From: Mucilaginibacter pallidiroseus
GTDB lineage: Bacteria > Bacteroidota > Bacteroidia > Sphingobacteriales > Sphingobacteriaceae
Length of the DNA stretch: 64,000 nt
Direction of reading: 5' to 3'
Assembly: GCF_007846085.1 (NCBI RefSeq)
Contig: NZ_VOEJ01000002.1
Location: 434,001-498,000, forward strand
The notes under the pieces: model-generated
Seen by the model: only the letters and a program-made list of their open reading frames with translations
The model's database searches: none
What the model was told of the DNA's origin: nothing
Translations under genes and position numbers: made by a program
Shown: one piece after another, positions 44,762 to 53,581 of the stretch
Layout: every line of letters begins with the position of its first letter
Numbering within the stretch: position 1 is the stretch's first letter

Positions 44762-44769
44762 CAAATATA
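44762..44769 (-). promoter_or_regulatory. -7 box upstream of the pentose phosphate cluster
   Basis: On the minus strand this is TATATTTG. Transcription would begin near 44758, leaving a 70-base leader to the glucokinase ATG. No TTTG -33 element is seen at normal spacing. Confidence 0.4.
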
Positions 44770-44968
44770 CAGTGGCAAATAAACAAGCCGCCCTTGATAT
44801 TATTGTAACGGCGATGTTATATTTCATCTGTTAAACTAACCTGTATTCCATTAAAAGGTTTGCGTGCGTTACTGATTGGCCCTTTTATGACATTCAAAAA
44901 ACTATAACCGGTAAATTCGCCAACGTATGAATTATTATAAAACTTATGAATGGCAGCGATGTAAAACA

Positions 44969-45003
44969 ACAAAGCCGCCATCATTTTACGACGGCGGCTT
45001 TGT
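44969..45003 (-). terminator. Terminator of the phytochrome gene
   Basis: ACAAAGCCGCC (44969-44979) pairs perfectly with GGCGGCTTTGT (44993-45003). On the minus strand the hairpin lies 24 bases after the phytochrome stop and is followed by TGTTTTAC, a partly T-rich tail. Confidence 0.7.
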
Positions 45004-45026
45004 TTTGCGCTATTAGCGACTTTTAT

Positions 45027-47240
45027 TTATTGCTTTGGAAATGCGATATGGAAAGTTGAGCCCATACCCAATTCGCTATCCACCCAAATTTTGCCTTTGT
45101 GCTTTTCAATAATACGTTTAACAATGGCAAGGCCCACGCCCGAGCCTTCAATATCGCCAACGTTATCCATACGGTTAAATAGTTCAAAAATGCGGGGCAG
45201 GTGCTTAATGTCTATACCAAGCCCGTTATCGGTTATTGTATAAACAACTTCGCTTCCGGTGTCCTTCCCTTCAATAAGCACTTTTTGCGGGCTGGCTTTC
45301 GCCGAGTATTTTACAGCATTGCTGATGATGTTTGCAAACACCTGTGATAGCATAACTGCATCACCCTGTATTTTTGGAGTATCACCAATGATTACTGCAC
45401 CCGGCTGCACATCATAAACAAGTTGTAATTCGTTTACATGATCGATGATAATTGGTTTTACATCCACCTCGTTAAGTACAAGGTCCGACCGGCCAATGCG
45501 CGAATAATCCAAAACCTCGTTTATCATGTTGTTCATCCTGTTGGCACCATTGTTTATGCGTTCAAGCACTTTTAATGTTTGCGGCTTCAAGTCAGGATCG
45601 CGCATCAATATCTGCGCAAAGCTTTTTATTGACGACAATGGGTTTTTAAGATCGTGAGATATGGTAAAGCTAAAAGTATCCAGTTCTTCATAGGCTTGCT
45701 TCAACTTCTCGTTAAGCATACGTATGGCACCGGCCTTCTGGTTAATAGCATACATAATCTCGCTCTTAAGGCGCACAACAGATTTTACTTCCTCATTGCT
45801 CCATTTAAGCGATGTGCCGGTAACCGTTTGCGACCACGCTTCAAAAGAGTGTCGCGGCGACAAGGTAATTGTACCGTCAGACTCGATCTTGCCCGTTTTC
45901 TCCGGGTTACCAGCCCAGGTAACCGTTTGTAACTGTTCTGCTTTGAACCAAATTACATATTCGCCCATCTCTCGTGAGAGGGTTGTAACCATTATACCCG
46001 ACGCCACATCTTTAAAAAATGCCGCATCGTGGTATGCCGACGGCAACTTACTGGTATAATAAAAACTGTCGGTAATGTTTGTTTTAAGCCAATGCAATAA
46101 GCCGGTTAGCTGCACATCATTGGGTACTCTGCCAAGTTTAAATATTTGGTTTTCAAATACTAGCACGGCACCGGTAGCACTTACGGCATCAAGCAGCGTT
46201 ATTTGATGGCCCGTTAAGGCATCTTCAATGCTGTTATCCTTAAGCATTAGCTTTGTAAGCTCATCAACGGCGCTTTTAAACTTATCATGCAATTGCTGGT
46301 CTTCTTCATCCTGTTTAAATTCGAGCGATGATGATAGTACCTTCCCTATCAATTTAGCCGACTCGCGCGAGCGATAATCTATAAACATTGGAGAATAACT
46401 GTGGCAGGCAATAAGTCCCCATAATTCGTTTTTGTAAAACAACGATATGCTGAAACTGGAAGCCACACCCATATTTTTTAAATACTGGATATGGATTGGC
46501 GATACCGCACGCAGTTGCAGGCATGACATATCAAACGGCGTTTCGTTGTCGGCCTCGGTCAGCACGTTGGCAGGCTCGGCGTTAACATCAGCTATGAGGC
46601 GCGTGTGGTTAAGCTTATAAAGTTCCCGAGCTTGCTTAGGTATGTCAGACTCCGGGTAATGTAAACCGAGCCATGATTCAAGTTCCGGGTTATGGGCCTC
46701 GGCAACTACCTCGCCATGGCCATCCTCAGCAAAGCGGTAAACCATAACCCTGTCATAACCAATAACCTTTTTAACTTGTATTACCGTGTTATTCAGTATT
46801 TTTTGCAGGTTCCTGTCGGTCAGCATTTCAGATATCGAACGGCCAACCTGCCGCTGTATATCATTACCTGTGTCTGATTCTGAAGGTTCAAACTCAAGCG
46901 CGTAATATTTATCAAAAGATGATATAATAAGATGAAACGTTTTGGACCCTATATGTGCATTAAATGGGTTTGTTTGCTGAAAGCCGTTTGTCTTCCCTAA
47001 AACAATCAGGTTTGATATGTATTCGGGCGGTTCGTTACGATCAATCAGCGGCTGCAAACTGCTCACGGGCTGCCCTAAAATTACGTTGGGTAATCCCTTT
47101 AGATAATCTGAAAGGTTCTCGCTGTGATACCTTACAATAAAATCCTGGTCAATAACAATTAAAAAACCATGCGATTGGATCTTGCCAGGTATGTGTATTG
47201 GTTCGCGATCGCAATTAGTAAAGTCGATTTTCAACAGCAA
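45027..47240 (-). CDS. bphP: Bacteriophytochrome histidine kinase
   Basis: The 737-residue red/far-red photoreceptor has PAS (about 15-115), GAF (145-310), PHY (325-500), HisKA (515-580) and HATPase (625-737). The biliverdin-binding cysteine is C10 in TNCDREPIHIPGKIQ. The GAF motif DIPKQAR begins at 199, the chromophore histidine is H280 and the PHY tongue has PRHSF at 462-466. The phospho-acceptor is H529 in ISHDLKNPLSS, with NIISNAVKYS and SGVGLAIV in the ATPase. Neither a response regulator nor a heme oxygenase is adjacent, so its partner and chromophore source are elsewhere. A 14-bp inverted repeat lies 13 bases upstream of the start. Confidence 0.96.
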   Translation of the reverse strand: MLLKIDFTNCDREPIHIPGKIQSHGFLIVIDQDFIVRYHSENLSDYLKGLPNVILGQPVSSLQPLIDRNEPPEYISNLIVLGKTNGFQQTNPFNAHIGSKTFHLIISSFDKYYALEFEPSESDTGNDIQRQVGRSISEMLTDRNLQKILNNTVIQVKKVIGYDRVMVYRFAEDGHGEVVAEAHNPELESWLGLHYPESDIPKQARELYKLNHTRLIADVNAEPANVLTEADNETPFDMSCLQLRAVSPIHIQYLKNMGVASSFSISLFYKNELWGLIACHSYSPMFIDYRSRESAKLIGKVLSSSLEFKQDEEDQQLHDKFKSAVDELTKLMLKDNSIEDALTGHQITLLDAVSATGAVLVFENQIFKLGRVPNDVQLTGLLHWLKTNITDSFYYTSKLPSAYHDAAFFKDVASGIMVTTLSREMGEYVIWFKAEQLQTVTWAGNPEKTGKIESDGTITLSPRHSFEAWSQTVTGTSLKWSNEEVKSVVRLKSEIMYAINQKAGAIRMLNEKLKQAYEELDTFSFTISHDLKNPLSSIKSFAQILMRDPDLKPQTLKVLERINNGANRMNNMINEVLDYSRIGRSDLVLNEVDVKPIIIDHVNELQLVYDVQPGAVIIGDTPKIQGDAVMLSQVFANIISNAVKYSAKASPQKVLIEGKDTGSEVVYTITDNGLGIDIKHLPRIFELFNRMDNVGDIEGSGVGLAIVKRIIEKHKGKIWVDSELGMGSTFHIAFPKQ

Positions 47241-47252
47241 AAAGATTTAATG

Positions 47253-47289
47253 TTTAATAAATGTGAAAATGATTATCACATTTATTAAA
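47253..47289. promoter_or_regulatory. Inverted repeat upstream of the phytochrome gene
   Basis: TTTAATAAATGTGA (47253-47266) and TCACATTTATTAAA (47276-47289) form a perfect 14-bp inverted repeat with a 9-base centre, 13 bases before the phytochrome start. Its position suits an operator or a leader hairpin; the binding factor is unknown. Confidence 0.5.
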
Positions 47290-47467
47290 ATGATTATTGT
47301 GCAATTTAATCAATAAGGACATAAACGCAAGCGCCCGCGATATGTTTTTACATAATTTCTGGCCGGCAAACAAGCAAGTTGTAATGCGTTTAAATTGGGG
47401 ATAGCCAGCGGCGCATTTAACCCTGTAAAAGTCGCATTAACACCCGCGCTGCAAAATGTAGTTGTGT

Positions 47468-47475
47468 TAAATTTG
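47468..47475 (+). promoter_or_regulatory. -7 box of the VOC-DUF1801 pair
   Basis: TAAATTTG is a perfect -7 box, placing transcription start near 47479 and a leader of about 28 bases before the VOC gene. No -33 TTTG is seen. Confidence 0.45.
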
Positions 47476-47506
47476 TACATTAGTATAACCAATTATTAAT
47501 CAGGAC

Positions 47507-47923
47507 ATGACTAAAGAACTTTGGATTAATTTGCCTGTAAAGGATGTGAAGCGCTCACGCAATTTTTTTACAGCCATTGGCTTTTCATTTAAAAACAGCC
47601 CGGGCGGCAATACAGAAACTTCGGCTGCATTGGTTGTTGGCAGCAAGGGCATAATTGTAATGCTTTTTGAAGAAAAACAAATAAGGCATTTTATGCAGAA
47701 TGAGCTTACTGATACATCAACCTCTAACGAGGTAATGCTGTCTTTTGATGCCGAGAGCCCCGAAGAAGTTGATGAAGTTGCGCGCAAGGTAGAGGCAGCA
47801 GGCGGCGTTGTATTTGCCCAACCGGCCGATATACAGGGCTGGATGTATGGCTGTGCCTTTACCGACCCCGACGGCCACCGCTGGAATTCCCTGTATATGA
47901 ACCCCGAAAAAATGCCTAAGTGA
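47507..47923 (+). CDS. VOC (glyoxalase/bleomycin resistance-like) family protein
   Basis: The 138-residue protein has the two betaalphabeta-beta-beta-beta modules of the VOC fold. It opens ELWINLPVKDVKRSRNFF and ends with the CAFTDPDGHRWNSLYMNPE segment typical of this subgroup. The metal-binding positions differ between members, so the reaction is not predictable. It is followed 6 bases later by a DUF1801 gene, a pairing that recurs with VOC proteins. Confidence 0.85.
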   Translation: MTKELWINLPVKDVKRSRNFFTAIGFSFKNSPGGNTETSAALVVGSKGIIVMLFEEKQIRHFMQNELTDTSTSNEVMLSFDAESPEEVDEVARKVEAAGGVVFAQPADIQGWMYGCAFTDPDGHRWNSLYMNPEKMPK

Positions 47924-47929
47924 TTGGTT

Positions 47930-48303
47930 ATGGAGAAGGCAGAGAATGTTGATAGCTACATAGCCAAATTTGACCAGGAGATTCAAGTAATTCTGCAGCA
48001 TGTGCGCGAGGCCATAAAAGAGGCCGCGCCACATGCTACAGAAATTATAAGCTATGGCATGCCGGCGTATAGGGTAAATATCAATATCATGTATTTTGCT
48101 GCAGCCAAAACCCATTTAGGCCTTTACCCTGCCGGTAGCGCTGCAATAAATCATTTTAAAGAGGAGCTTGCTGGTTATAAAACTTCAAAAGGCGCTATAC
48201 AGTTCCATATGATAGGCCCGTGCCCGTTGAACTGATAAAGAAGATAACCAGGTATAAAGTGAGAATTGACGAGCAAGCCGTTAAAGCTAAAAAGCGGAAA
48301 TAA
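47930..48303 (+). pseudogene. DUF1801 gene with a one-base frameshift
   Basis: From ATG 47930 the frame reads as a DUF1801 protein (VDSYIAKFDQEIQVILQHVR, then IISYGMPAYRV and HLGLYPAG) until GAIQF, then runs into unrelated residues and stops at 48235. Shifting frame near 48206 restores the family C-terminus (DRPVPVELIKKITRYKV) and continues to TAA at 48301-48303. One C missing from a TTCC run (TTCCA for TTCCCA) explains it. Intact it would have about 124 residues. Either the gene is broken, or the shift is a sequencing error, or translation slips. DUF1801 proteins have an unknown role. Confidence 0.75.
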
Positions 48304-48337
48304 ATTTGGGCGTTAATTGCGCAAAATATTTATGAAT

Positions 48338-48367
48338 AACCGCGGCATAATTTGCCGCGGTTTTTTT
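48338..48367 (+). terminator. Terminator just before the DUF3857 protein gene
   Basis: AACCGCGGCA (48338-48347) pairs perfectly with TGCCGCGGTT (48353-48362) around TAATT, then T residues to 48367. The next start codon is 14 bases on. Confidence 0.8.
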
Positions 48368-48381
48368 ATTTTCATAGCCTT

Positions 48382-50997
48382 ATGTTAACCCAAACCAAGT
48401 CGCTGTTAGTTTTTGCCCTGGTGCTGGCAGGTTCTATTCTTTTTTCTACAAGTAAAGCAGCGCAGCCTGTAGTACATTTTTTTGACAAGCCATCATGGCT
48501 GCTTAGTTACAAACAATACGACAAGAAAATACCTACCCGAGAGGTTGAGAACGGCTATTTTTTCCAGCTGTTTGAAGAGCAGATCCAAGTTGAAAAACAG
48601 GCCGACTACTCGCATGTTATTAAAGAAATTGTATCGGAAGCGGGCATACAAAATGGCTCATCTATATCTATTAATTTCGACCCGGCCTATGAGCGGCTTG
48701 ATGTGCATCAAGTAATTGTGTGGCGTAACAACGTGCCGCAAAACCGAATATCTCCAAAGCTTTTTAAAGTTGTTGCAGACGAAAAGGAGCTTTCGCGCTT
48801 TATTTATCAGGGCAGCTATACGGCCTATTGTATGCTCGACGATATACGTAAAGGCGACCGCATTGAATATGCATATACCATTACAGGTCGTAACCCAATA
48901 TTTAATAACAAGTTTTTCCGCACGCTTTACCTGCAAAGTTCCTCGCCCTTTGCGCAGATGTATAAATCTATACAGGTGCCTACCGACCGTAAGCTCAATA
49001 TCAAGGAATTTAATAACCCGGTTAAAGCAACAATCAGCAACCGGGCCGGCACAACCTATTACGAATGGAATGCCTATCAGCTTAAGGCCCCGACATATTC
49101 AGAAAATCAGCCCTCATGGTTTAATAACTATGCTCACCTGCAAATAAGTGAGCTAAACAACTGGAAAGAGGTTACAAACTGGGCGCTAAGTATAAACCCG
49201 GTAGCTAAACATCTGAGCGGTGCACTTGCCTCGCAAGTAGCTTTATTGCTTAAAAATGCGGGGGCAGACAAAGAAAAGTTTTTCAGATCGGCAGTGCGGC
49301 TCGTGCAGGACGAAGTTAGATATATGGGCGTTGAGTTGGGCGAATACTCACACCGGGCAAACAATCCGGAACGCGTATTTAACCAACGATATGGCGATTG
49401 TAAGGATAAATCATTGTTGTTGATATCTGTTTTAAAAGCAGGTGGCATTGATGCACATATGGTGCTGGTTAACTCGAATGGGCATATTGATGATTTTCTA
49501 CCATCTGCAAACGCTTTTGATCACGCTGTGATTGTTGCCGAAATTAAAGGCAAACAAGTATGGGTTGACCCTACCATATCGTACCAAAGAGGTAAGGGTA
49601 CTGATATTTATTTCCCCAACTACGGACGGGGCCTTGTGCTTAAGGCTGGTAACGACGGCCTAACGTCTATCCCTGTTAGCGATGCCGGTAAAACTGTTAT
49701 TGTAGAAGAATTTATTGTTCCTGATAAGCCGAAGGAAAAAGTTAAGCTCAAAGTAATATCTACATACACCCTATACGAGGCCGACCGTATGCGCGATAGG
49801 CTTGCATCAAATGGCCTCAGCGAAACTGAGAAGAATTACCTGAATTATTACACGCGTATTTATCCAAAAATACAATCGGCAGATTCGGTAAAGATCAGCG
49901 ACAATGAAGATAATAATGAGCTTGTTACTGTTGAGCAGTACCTGCTACCCGACTTCCTTAAAAAAAGCAATGACGACGAAGGCAAGTTTGATGCATCGAT
50001 TTATGCCAATGCCATAAACGATCAACTGCCCAATATTGGTAACAAAGTTTCAACACCTGTATATCTTCGCTACCCGTCGTCGCTGGAGTATACAGCAAAA
50101 ATTGTATTGAAAAATGGCTGGAACATAGAGCCGGAAAACGAATCGGTAAACAGAGAAGAATATAGTTTCATCGGTTCAACTTCAACCGATTTAGATACGC
50201 TTAAGTTAAACTATCAGCTAAATTTCCTTAAAGATCACATACCCGTTAATAAAGCCGACGAAGCACGGGACGATTTTAAAAAAATATCTGATGAAGAACT
50301 GGGTTACAGCTTTAGCTATATGCCCGATGCGGGTAAACAACCTAAAAAGTTAAATTACTGGATACTTGCTGTGGCTATGGTATTAGTTGCCGGTGCAACA
50401 ATTTTATACTTCAGGATATACCGAACCCATACCTTTAACGAGCATTATGATTTAGGGTACCCGGCACAACCTTTAGGCGGCTGGCTCATATTAGTTACTA
50501 TAGGCGTGTTCATTTCAACTATCGCTTTGCTTATCAACTTATCTACAAATGGCTATTTCCTTGCATCGAAGTGGGGCAGACCTGTTGCCGGCGTTAATGT
50601 TACGGCCTTTAATATTGTATTCACTTTTGAGGCATTGGTAAATACACTGATATTGTCATATGCGGTGTTTTGCCTGGTTTTACTTTTACGCCAGCGCGAT
50701 ATTCTGCCCAAATACATAAAAGGCTTATATGCCGGTTACTTTGCTTACTTATTGATAGATATGATTGTTGGCGAAATTGCCTTTGGCAAATACACAAGCC
50801 ATGATTACACCGGCTTGGTAAGGACTGCAATTGTGGCAACTATCTGGATCTTGTACTTTGAAAAATCGGAACGTGTTAAAAACACCTTCATTATACCATA
50901 TCCGGGAGCAGTCCGCAAGATACCATTCAGGGGGTTTGAGCTTAAACAAAAAGAAGTGGTATATTATGAAGATGACCCAAGTATTGACAAAGGATAA
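48382..50997 (+). CDS. DUF3857/transglutaminase-like protein with C-terminal membrane domain
   Basis: The 871-residue protein has a signal peptide (about 1-29), a DUF3857-like region (about 45-220), a transglutaminase-like core (about 265-420, with VQDEVRYMGVELG, the Cys of RYGDCKDKS, His of AFDHAVI and Asp of WVDPTIS, so the Cys-His-Asp triad is intact), a beta-rich part and then several membrane helices from about 650 that resemble DUF2569. I chose ATG 48382 because the frame from 48352 adds codons inside the terminator hairpin. It seems to be an envelope enzyme of unknown substrate. A YcxB-like gene follows. Confidence 0.82.
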   Translation: MLTQTKSLLVFALVLAGSILFSTSKAAQPVVHFFDKPSWLLSYKQYDKKIPTREVENGYFFQLFEEQIQVEKQADYSHVIKEIVSEAGIQNGSSISINFDPAYERLDVHQVIVWRNNVPQNRISPKLFKVVADEKELSRFIYQGSYTAYCMLDDIRKGDRIEYAYTITGRNPIFNNKFFRTLYLQSSSPFAQMYKSIQVPTDRKLNIKEFNNPVKATISNRAGTTYYEWNAYQLKAPTYSENQPSWFNNYAHLQISELNNWKEVTNWALSINPVAKHLSGALASQVALLLKNAGADKEKFFRSAVRLVQDEVRYMGVELGEYSHRANNPERVFNQRYGDCKDKSLLLISVLKAGGIDAHMVLVNSNGHIDDFLPSANAFDHAVIVAEIKGKQVWVDPTISYQRGKGTDIYFPNYGRGLVLKAGNDGLTSIPVSDAGKTVIVEEFIVPDKPKEKVKLKVISTYTLYEADRMRDRLASNGLSETEKNYLNYYTRIYPKIQSADSVKISDNEDNNELVTVEQYLLPDFLKKSNDDEGKFDASIYANAINDQLPNIGNKVSTPVYLRYPSSLEYTAKIVLKNGWNIEPENESVNREEYSFIGSTSTDLDTLKLNYQLNFLKDHIPVNKADEARDDFKKISDEELGYSFSYMPDAGKQPKKLNYWILAVAMVLVAGATILYFRIYRTHTFNEHYDLGYPAQPLGGWLILVTIGVFISTIALLINLSTNGYFLASKWGRPVAGVNVTAFNIVFTFEALVNTLILSYAVFCLVLLLRQRDILPKYIKGLYAGYFAYLLIDMIVGEIAFGKYTSHDYTGLVRTAIVATIWILYFEKSERVKNTFIIPYPGAVRKIPFRGFELKQKEVVYYEDDPSIDKG

Positions 50998-51042
50998 TCA
51001 ACCCCTCACCGGAATTAATAAAGTGGCCCTAAGTTGGAAGAC

Positions 51043-51531
51043 ATGGAATATATTACGTTTAAGAGTTTTACTAAGAGAGAAGAGTATATCAAATTAGATT
51101 TCCGGATATTAATAAGAAGAAAACGTACTCGTATATTATTATTTTTAATTGTATACGTCATTTTAGTTGGAGTATTTGAGTTCATTAAGCAAAATAAATC
51201 TGATGCCTTAACTGGAATCGTTGTTTCGCTTTTGTTATTGATACTTGCGTTCTTGATGTTTTATTACGGTTTTCGTAGAAACTATTCTTATGGACCTTTA
51301 GATTACAAATGTTTGAATTTTACTATTGATAATGAGAAAATACAGCGCACATCACAATCTAATACATTAACAACCTACTGGAACTCGGTGAAAAAGGTAT
51401 TTATCGTTGATAACGCATATTTTGTAAACACAAAAAAAGGAGAAACCTTTTTTATTAAATTACAGGATATGAATACGTCGGACCAGCGAGTCTTTCTTAA
51501 TATTCTTGAATCGAAAGGTTTAAGAAAATAA
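51043..51531 (+). CDS. YcxB-like membrane protein
   Basis: The 162-residue protein has two membrane helices (about residues 31-50 and 60-80) and a C-terminal cytoplasmic part with FTIDNEKIQRTSQSNTLTTYWNSVKKV and FIKLQDM, the pattern of YcxB-type C-terminal domains. The ATG at 51043 is preferred to the TTG at 51034. It is more AT-rich than its neighbours and follows the DUF3857 gene by 45 bases. Function is unknown. Confidence 0.7.
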   Translation: MEYITFKSFTKREEYIKLDFRILIRRKRTRILLFLIVYVILVGVFEFIKQNKSDALTGIVVSLLLLILAFLMFYYGFRRNYSYGPLDYKCLNFTIDNEKIQRTSQSNTLTTYWNSVKKVFIVDNAYFVNTKKGETFFIKLQDMNTSDQRVFLNILESKGLRK

Positions 51532-51569
51532 TATTAGCGATCATTTTTTGTTGCGAGCCTTTCCCCATG

Positions 51570-53549
51570 TTAAGCAACGCTTAAAAAATGCACAACAAGC
51601 GTTTCTTCCGCACCGATCTTAATATCGTTGCTGTCAATACTGCCACCTTTATCAGCAAAAATCAATTTGCCTGCGGTGTAACGGCTTGGCGTTAAAAGGC
51701 TTATTTGCTTAGCATCATTCGTTTTATTGATGATGACAGCTGCGGCCTGGTTTTCTTTAACGAGCGTACGCATCAAAAGCCCCGGCTGCGGTTTGCTAAA
51801 CGTAAAACGCTGCGTGCTATCATCAAGCCGTAGGGAACTTTTTAAAAAATCATTTAATGAGCTATAATCATTAGCCAGCCTGCTGCCCAAACCGGCGAGG
51901 GTTGACAACCACCACGCTGTACCATTACCATATTTATTCTTTGTGGCGGTAATATGGCCGTCTGTAGTTGCTATAGCTTGCGCTGTTATGGAGTTTAAAA
52001 TTGCTGTCCATCCACATGCGGGGAGGCAAATATCCTCGATATCAATAACCTTTTCCCCGGCTTGCCCTATTGCCTTATATTCCATCACGTCTGCCCCAAA
52101 AAGTTTGCGCAGCGGAAAGCCAAGTCGCGTTAGTGCTACGGCATTTTCGTCGTAGTAGGCGGTTAAGCCATCGGCTAATAAAGTGCCTCCTTTTTGAACA
52201 AAACGCTTCAGCTTTTCCCAATACCGGGATGGAATGGCTATCTGATGGGCTAAAATAATCGAGCTGCCGCTATAATTATCAAGTGTAAAATCAAACTCAC
52301 TGATCTCTTTAAAATTGGCCTGCAAACCTGCCTCACTCAAGGCTTCAAAATAGGCAATGGCCGACTGCATTACGCTACCAACATCGCGGCCCGGATAACT
52401 GTCGCCGCCCATCTGCAGTTTTTTCTCCACCCATAATGATTCGCGGGTGTAAATAATGTTGATGCCTGATTCGACTACCTTAGCATTCTCAAAAAAATCA
52501 AGATGTGTGTTCACGCTATCAATAACCGCTTTGGCCGCCAGCAACCTGTCGCTTGGCTGGTTATGGTAGTTGAGCATGGCCCACTCGCCGGCCTCTATTC
52601 CGGATGATCTTGGGTTGAGGCACCAAAATATTGCTCCCTTACTTTCGGTAGCCAAAGCAATCCATAGCCATTGGGCTATTTCGTGGCTGGTAGGGCATAG
52701 CGGTGTAAAGCCGCTGTAGGTGTTGTTGCCCCCTTGCAGCTCCGTCATAAACCACGGGATTTCCCCAGCGCCCGAACGAAGTATCTCGCAATTGGCTGCA
52801 ACAGCTAAAGCATACTGCGGGCGTTTAAAATACTCGAAGTGCCAGCTTGCATGTGCCGAACCGCCCAAGCTGGTTAAAAATCTTCGCCATGCGGGGAAAT
52901 CATACTCGGCCACGTTCCTGAAAATAGCATGGTTGTTTACATGAATGGTGCTGCCTTTATCATAAAGGTGTATCTCGTCAGTAAGCCAGTTTAAAAACCA
53001 GGTATTATAATAAAGATGAAAGCGCTCGTCTGCAAAGTCAAAATGATCGTAACCGTTACTATCATATTCAACCTTTGCTTGCAGGGCTTTCCATTTAGCG
53101 TATTTACCCGCGGCAAAGGCCTCGGTTGGGAAACTGCCAACGCCGGGCTCATTTACAGGCACCCAGCCATAGTGCGATTCGAATTTGTTGAAATGCGGCA
53201 CTACATTCACGATGTATTTTGCAATCGAGCCAAAATGCTCTTCATCCCGTGGAAACTTTAGGCCACCCAAGTCGGTAAAGGCGGTAGCGGGGAACAGGTT
53301 ACCCCAAACTTTTATATTATATTTTTCGGCAGCGCGATAGGCAATATCAAATAGCGAGAAATCCCACTCTCCGGCGGCATTTCGCATATAACTTTCAAAC
53401 AGGCGAATGCGCGTAACAGACATCCCTGCTTCCTGCAAACATCTAAACCAAAGGTCAATTTCTTCGGGCGTTTGGCCGGGTTCAATAAAAACTTCGGCCC
53501 CTATCATTAGGGATGTGCTTTGCTGATTTGTAGGTTGCTGCATACGCAT
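51570..53549 (-). CDS. GH42-like beta-galactosidase family glycosidase
   Basis: The 659-residue protein has an N-terminal TIM barrel (about 1-390) and later beta-rich domains. Candidate catalytic acids are the Glu in GWVPVNEPGVG (about 135) and the nucleophile Glu in PWFMTELQGGNNTYS (about 266). The C-terminal part resembles the GH42 trimerisation and beta-sandwich domains. It lacks a signal peptide, so it probably cleaves an imported beta-galactoside in the cytoplasm; the substrate is not shown. No sugar transporter gene adjoins it. It lies 32 bases after the 486-residue conserved gene on the same strand. Confidence 0.75.
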   Translation of the reverse strand: MRMQQPTNQQSTSLMIGAEVFIEPGQTPEEIDLWFRCLQEAGMSVTRIRLFESYMRNAAGEWDFSLFDIAYRAAEKYNIKVWGNLFPATAFTDLGGLKFPRDEEHFGSIAKYIVNVVPHFNKFESHYGWVPVNEPGVGSFPTEAFAAGKYAKWKALQAKVEYDSNGYDHFDFADERFHLYYNTWFLNWLTDEIHLYDKGSTIHVNNHAIFRNVAEYDFPAWRRFLTSLGGSAHASWHFEYFKRPQYALAVAANCEILRSGAGEIPWFMTELQGGNNTYSGFTPLCPTSHEIAQWLWIALATESKGAIFWCLNPRSSGIEAGEWAMLNYHNQPSDRLLAAKAVIDSVNTHLDFFENAKVVESGINIIYTRESLWVEKKLQMGGDSYPGRDVGSVMQSAIAYFEALSEAGLQANFKEISEFDFTLDNYSGSSIILAHQIAIPSRYWEKLKRFVQKGGTLLADGLTAYYDENAVALTRLGFPLRKLFGADVMEYKAIGQAGEKVIDIEDICLPACGWTAILNSITAQAIATTDGHITATKNKYGNGTAWWLSTLAGLGSRLANDYSSLNDFLKSSLRLDDSTQRFTFSKPQPGLLMRTLVKENQAAAVIINKTNDAKQISLLTPSRYTAGKLIFADKGGSIDSNDIKIGAEETLVVHFLSVA

Positions 53550-53581
53550 AATTAACTTTTTTGCAGCTTAATGGTTTGCCT

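Larger units (their letters stand above)
44689..45026. other. Intergenic region upstream of the pentose phosphate cluster
   Basis: The gap holds the -7 box of the cluster (44762-44769) and, at its right end, the terminator of the phytochrome gene. Bases 44800-44960 are AT-rich with no ORF, hairpin or repeat that I can see. Confidence 0.5.

Noticed and set aside
47253..47289. A CRP-type site (TGTGA...TCACA) before the phytochrome gene
   Set aside because: The half-sites are nine bases apart, whereas CRP sites need six. I report it only as an inverted repeat.
47310..47492. A 60-codon minus-strand ORF between the phytochrome and VOC genes
   Set aside because: It has no homologue-like content and overlaps the -7 box of the VOC gene.
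51034..51042. A TTG start for the YcxB-like protein
   Set aside because: An ATG nine bases later gives the same protein minus three residues and is the more likely start.
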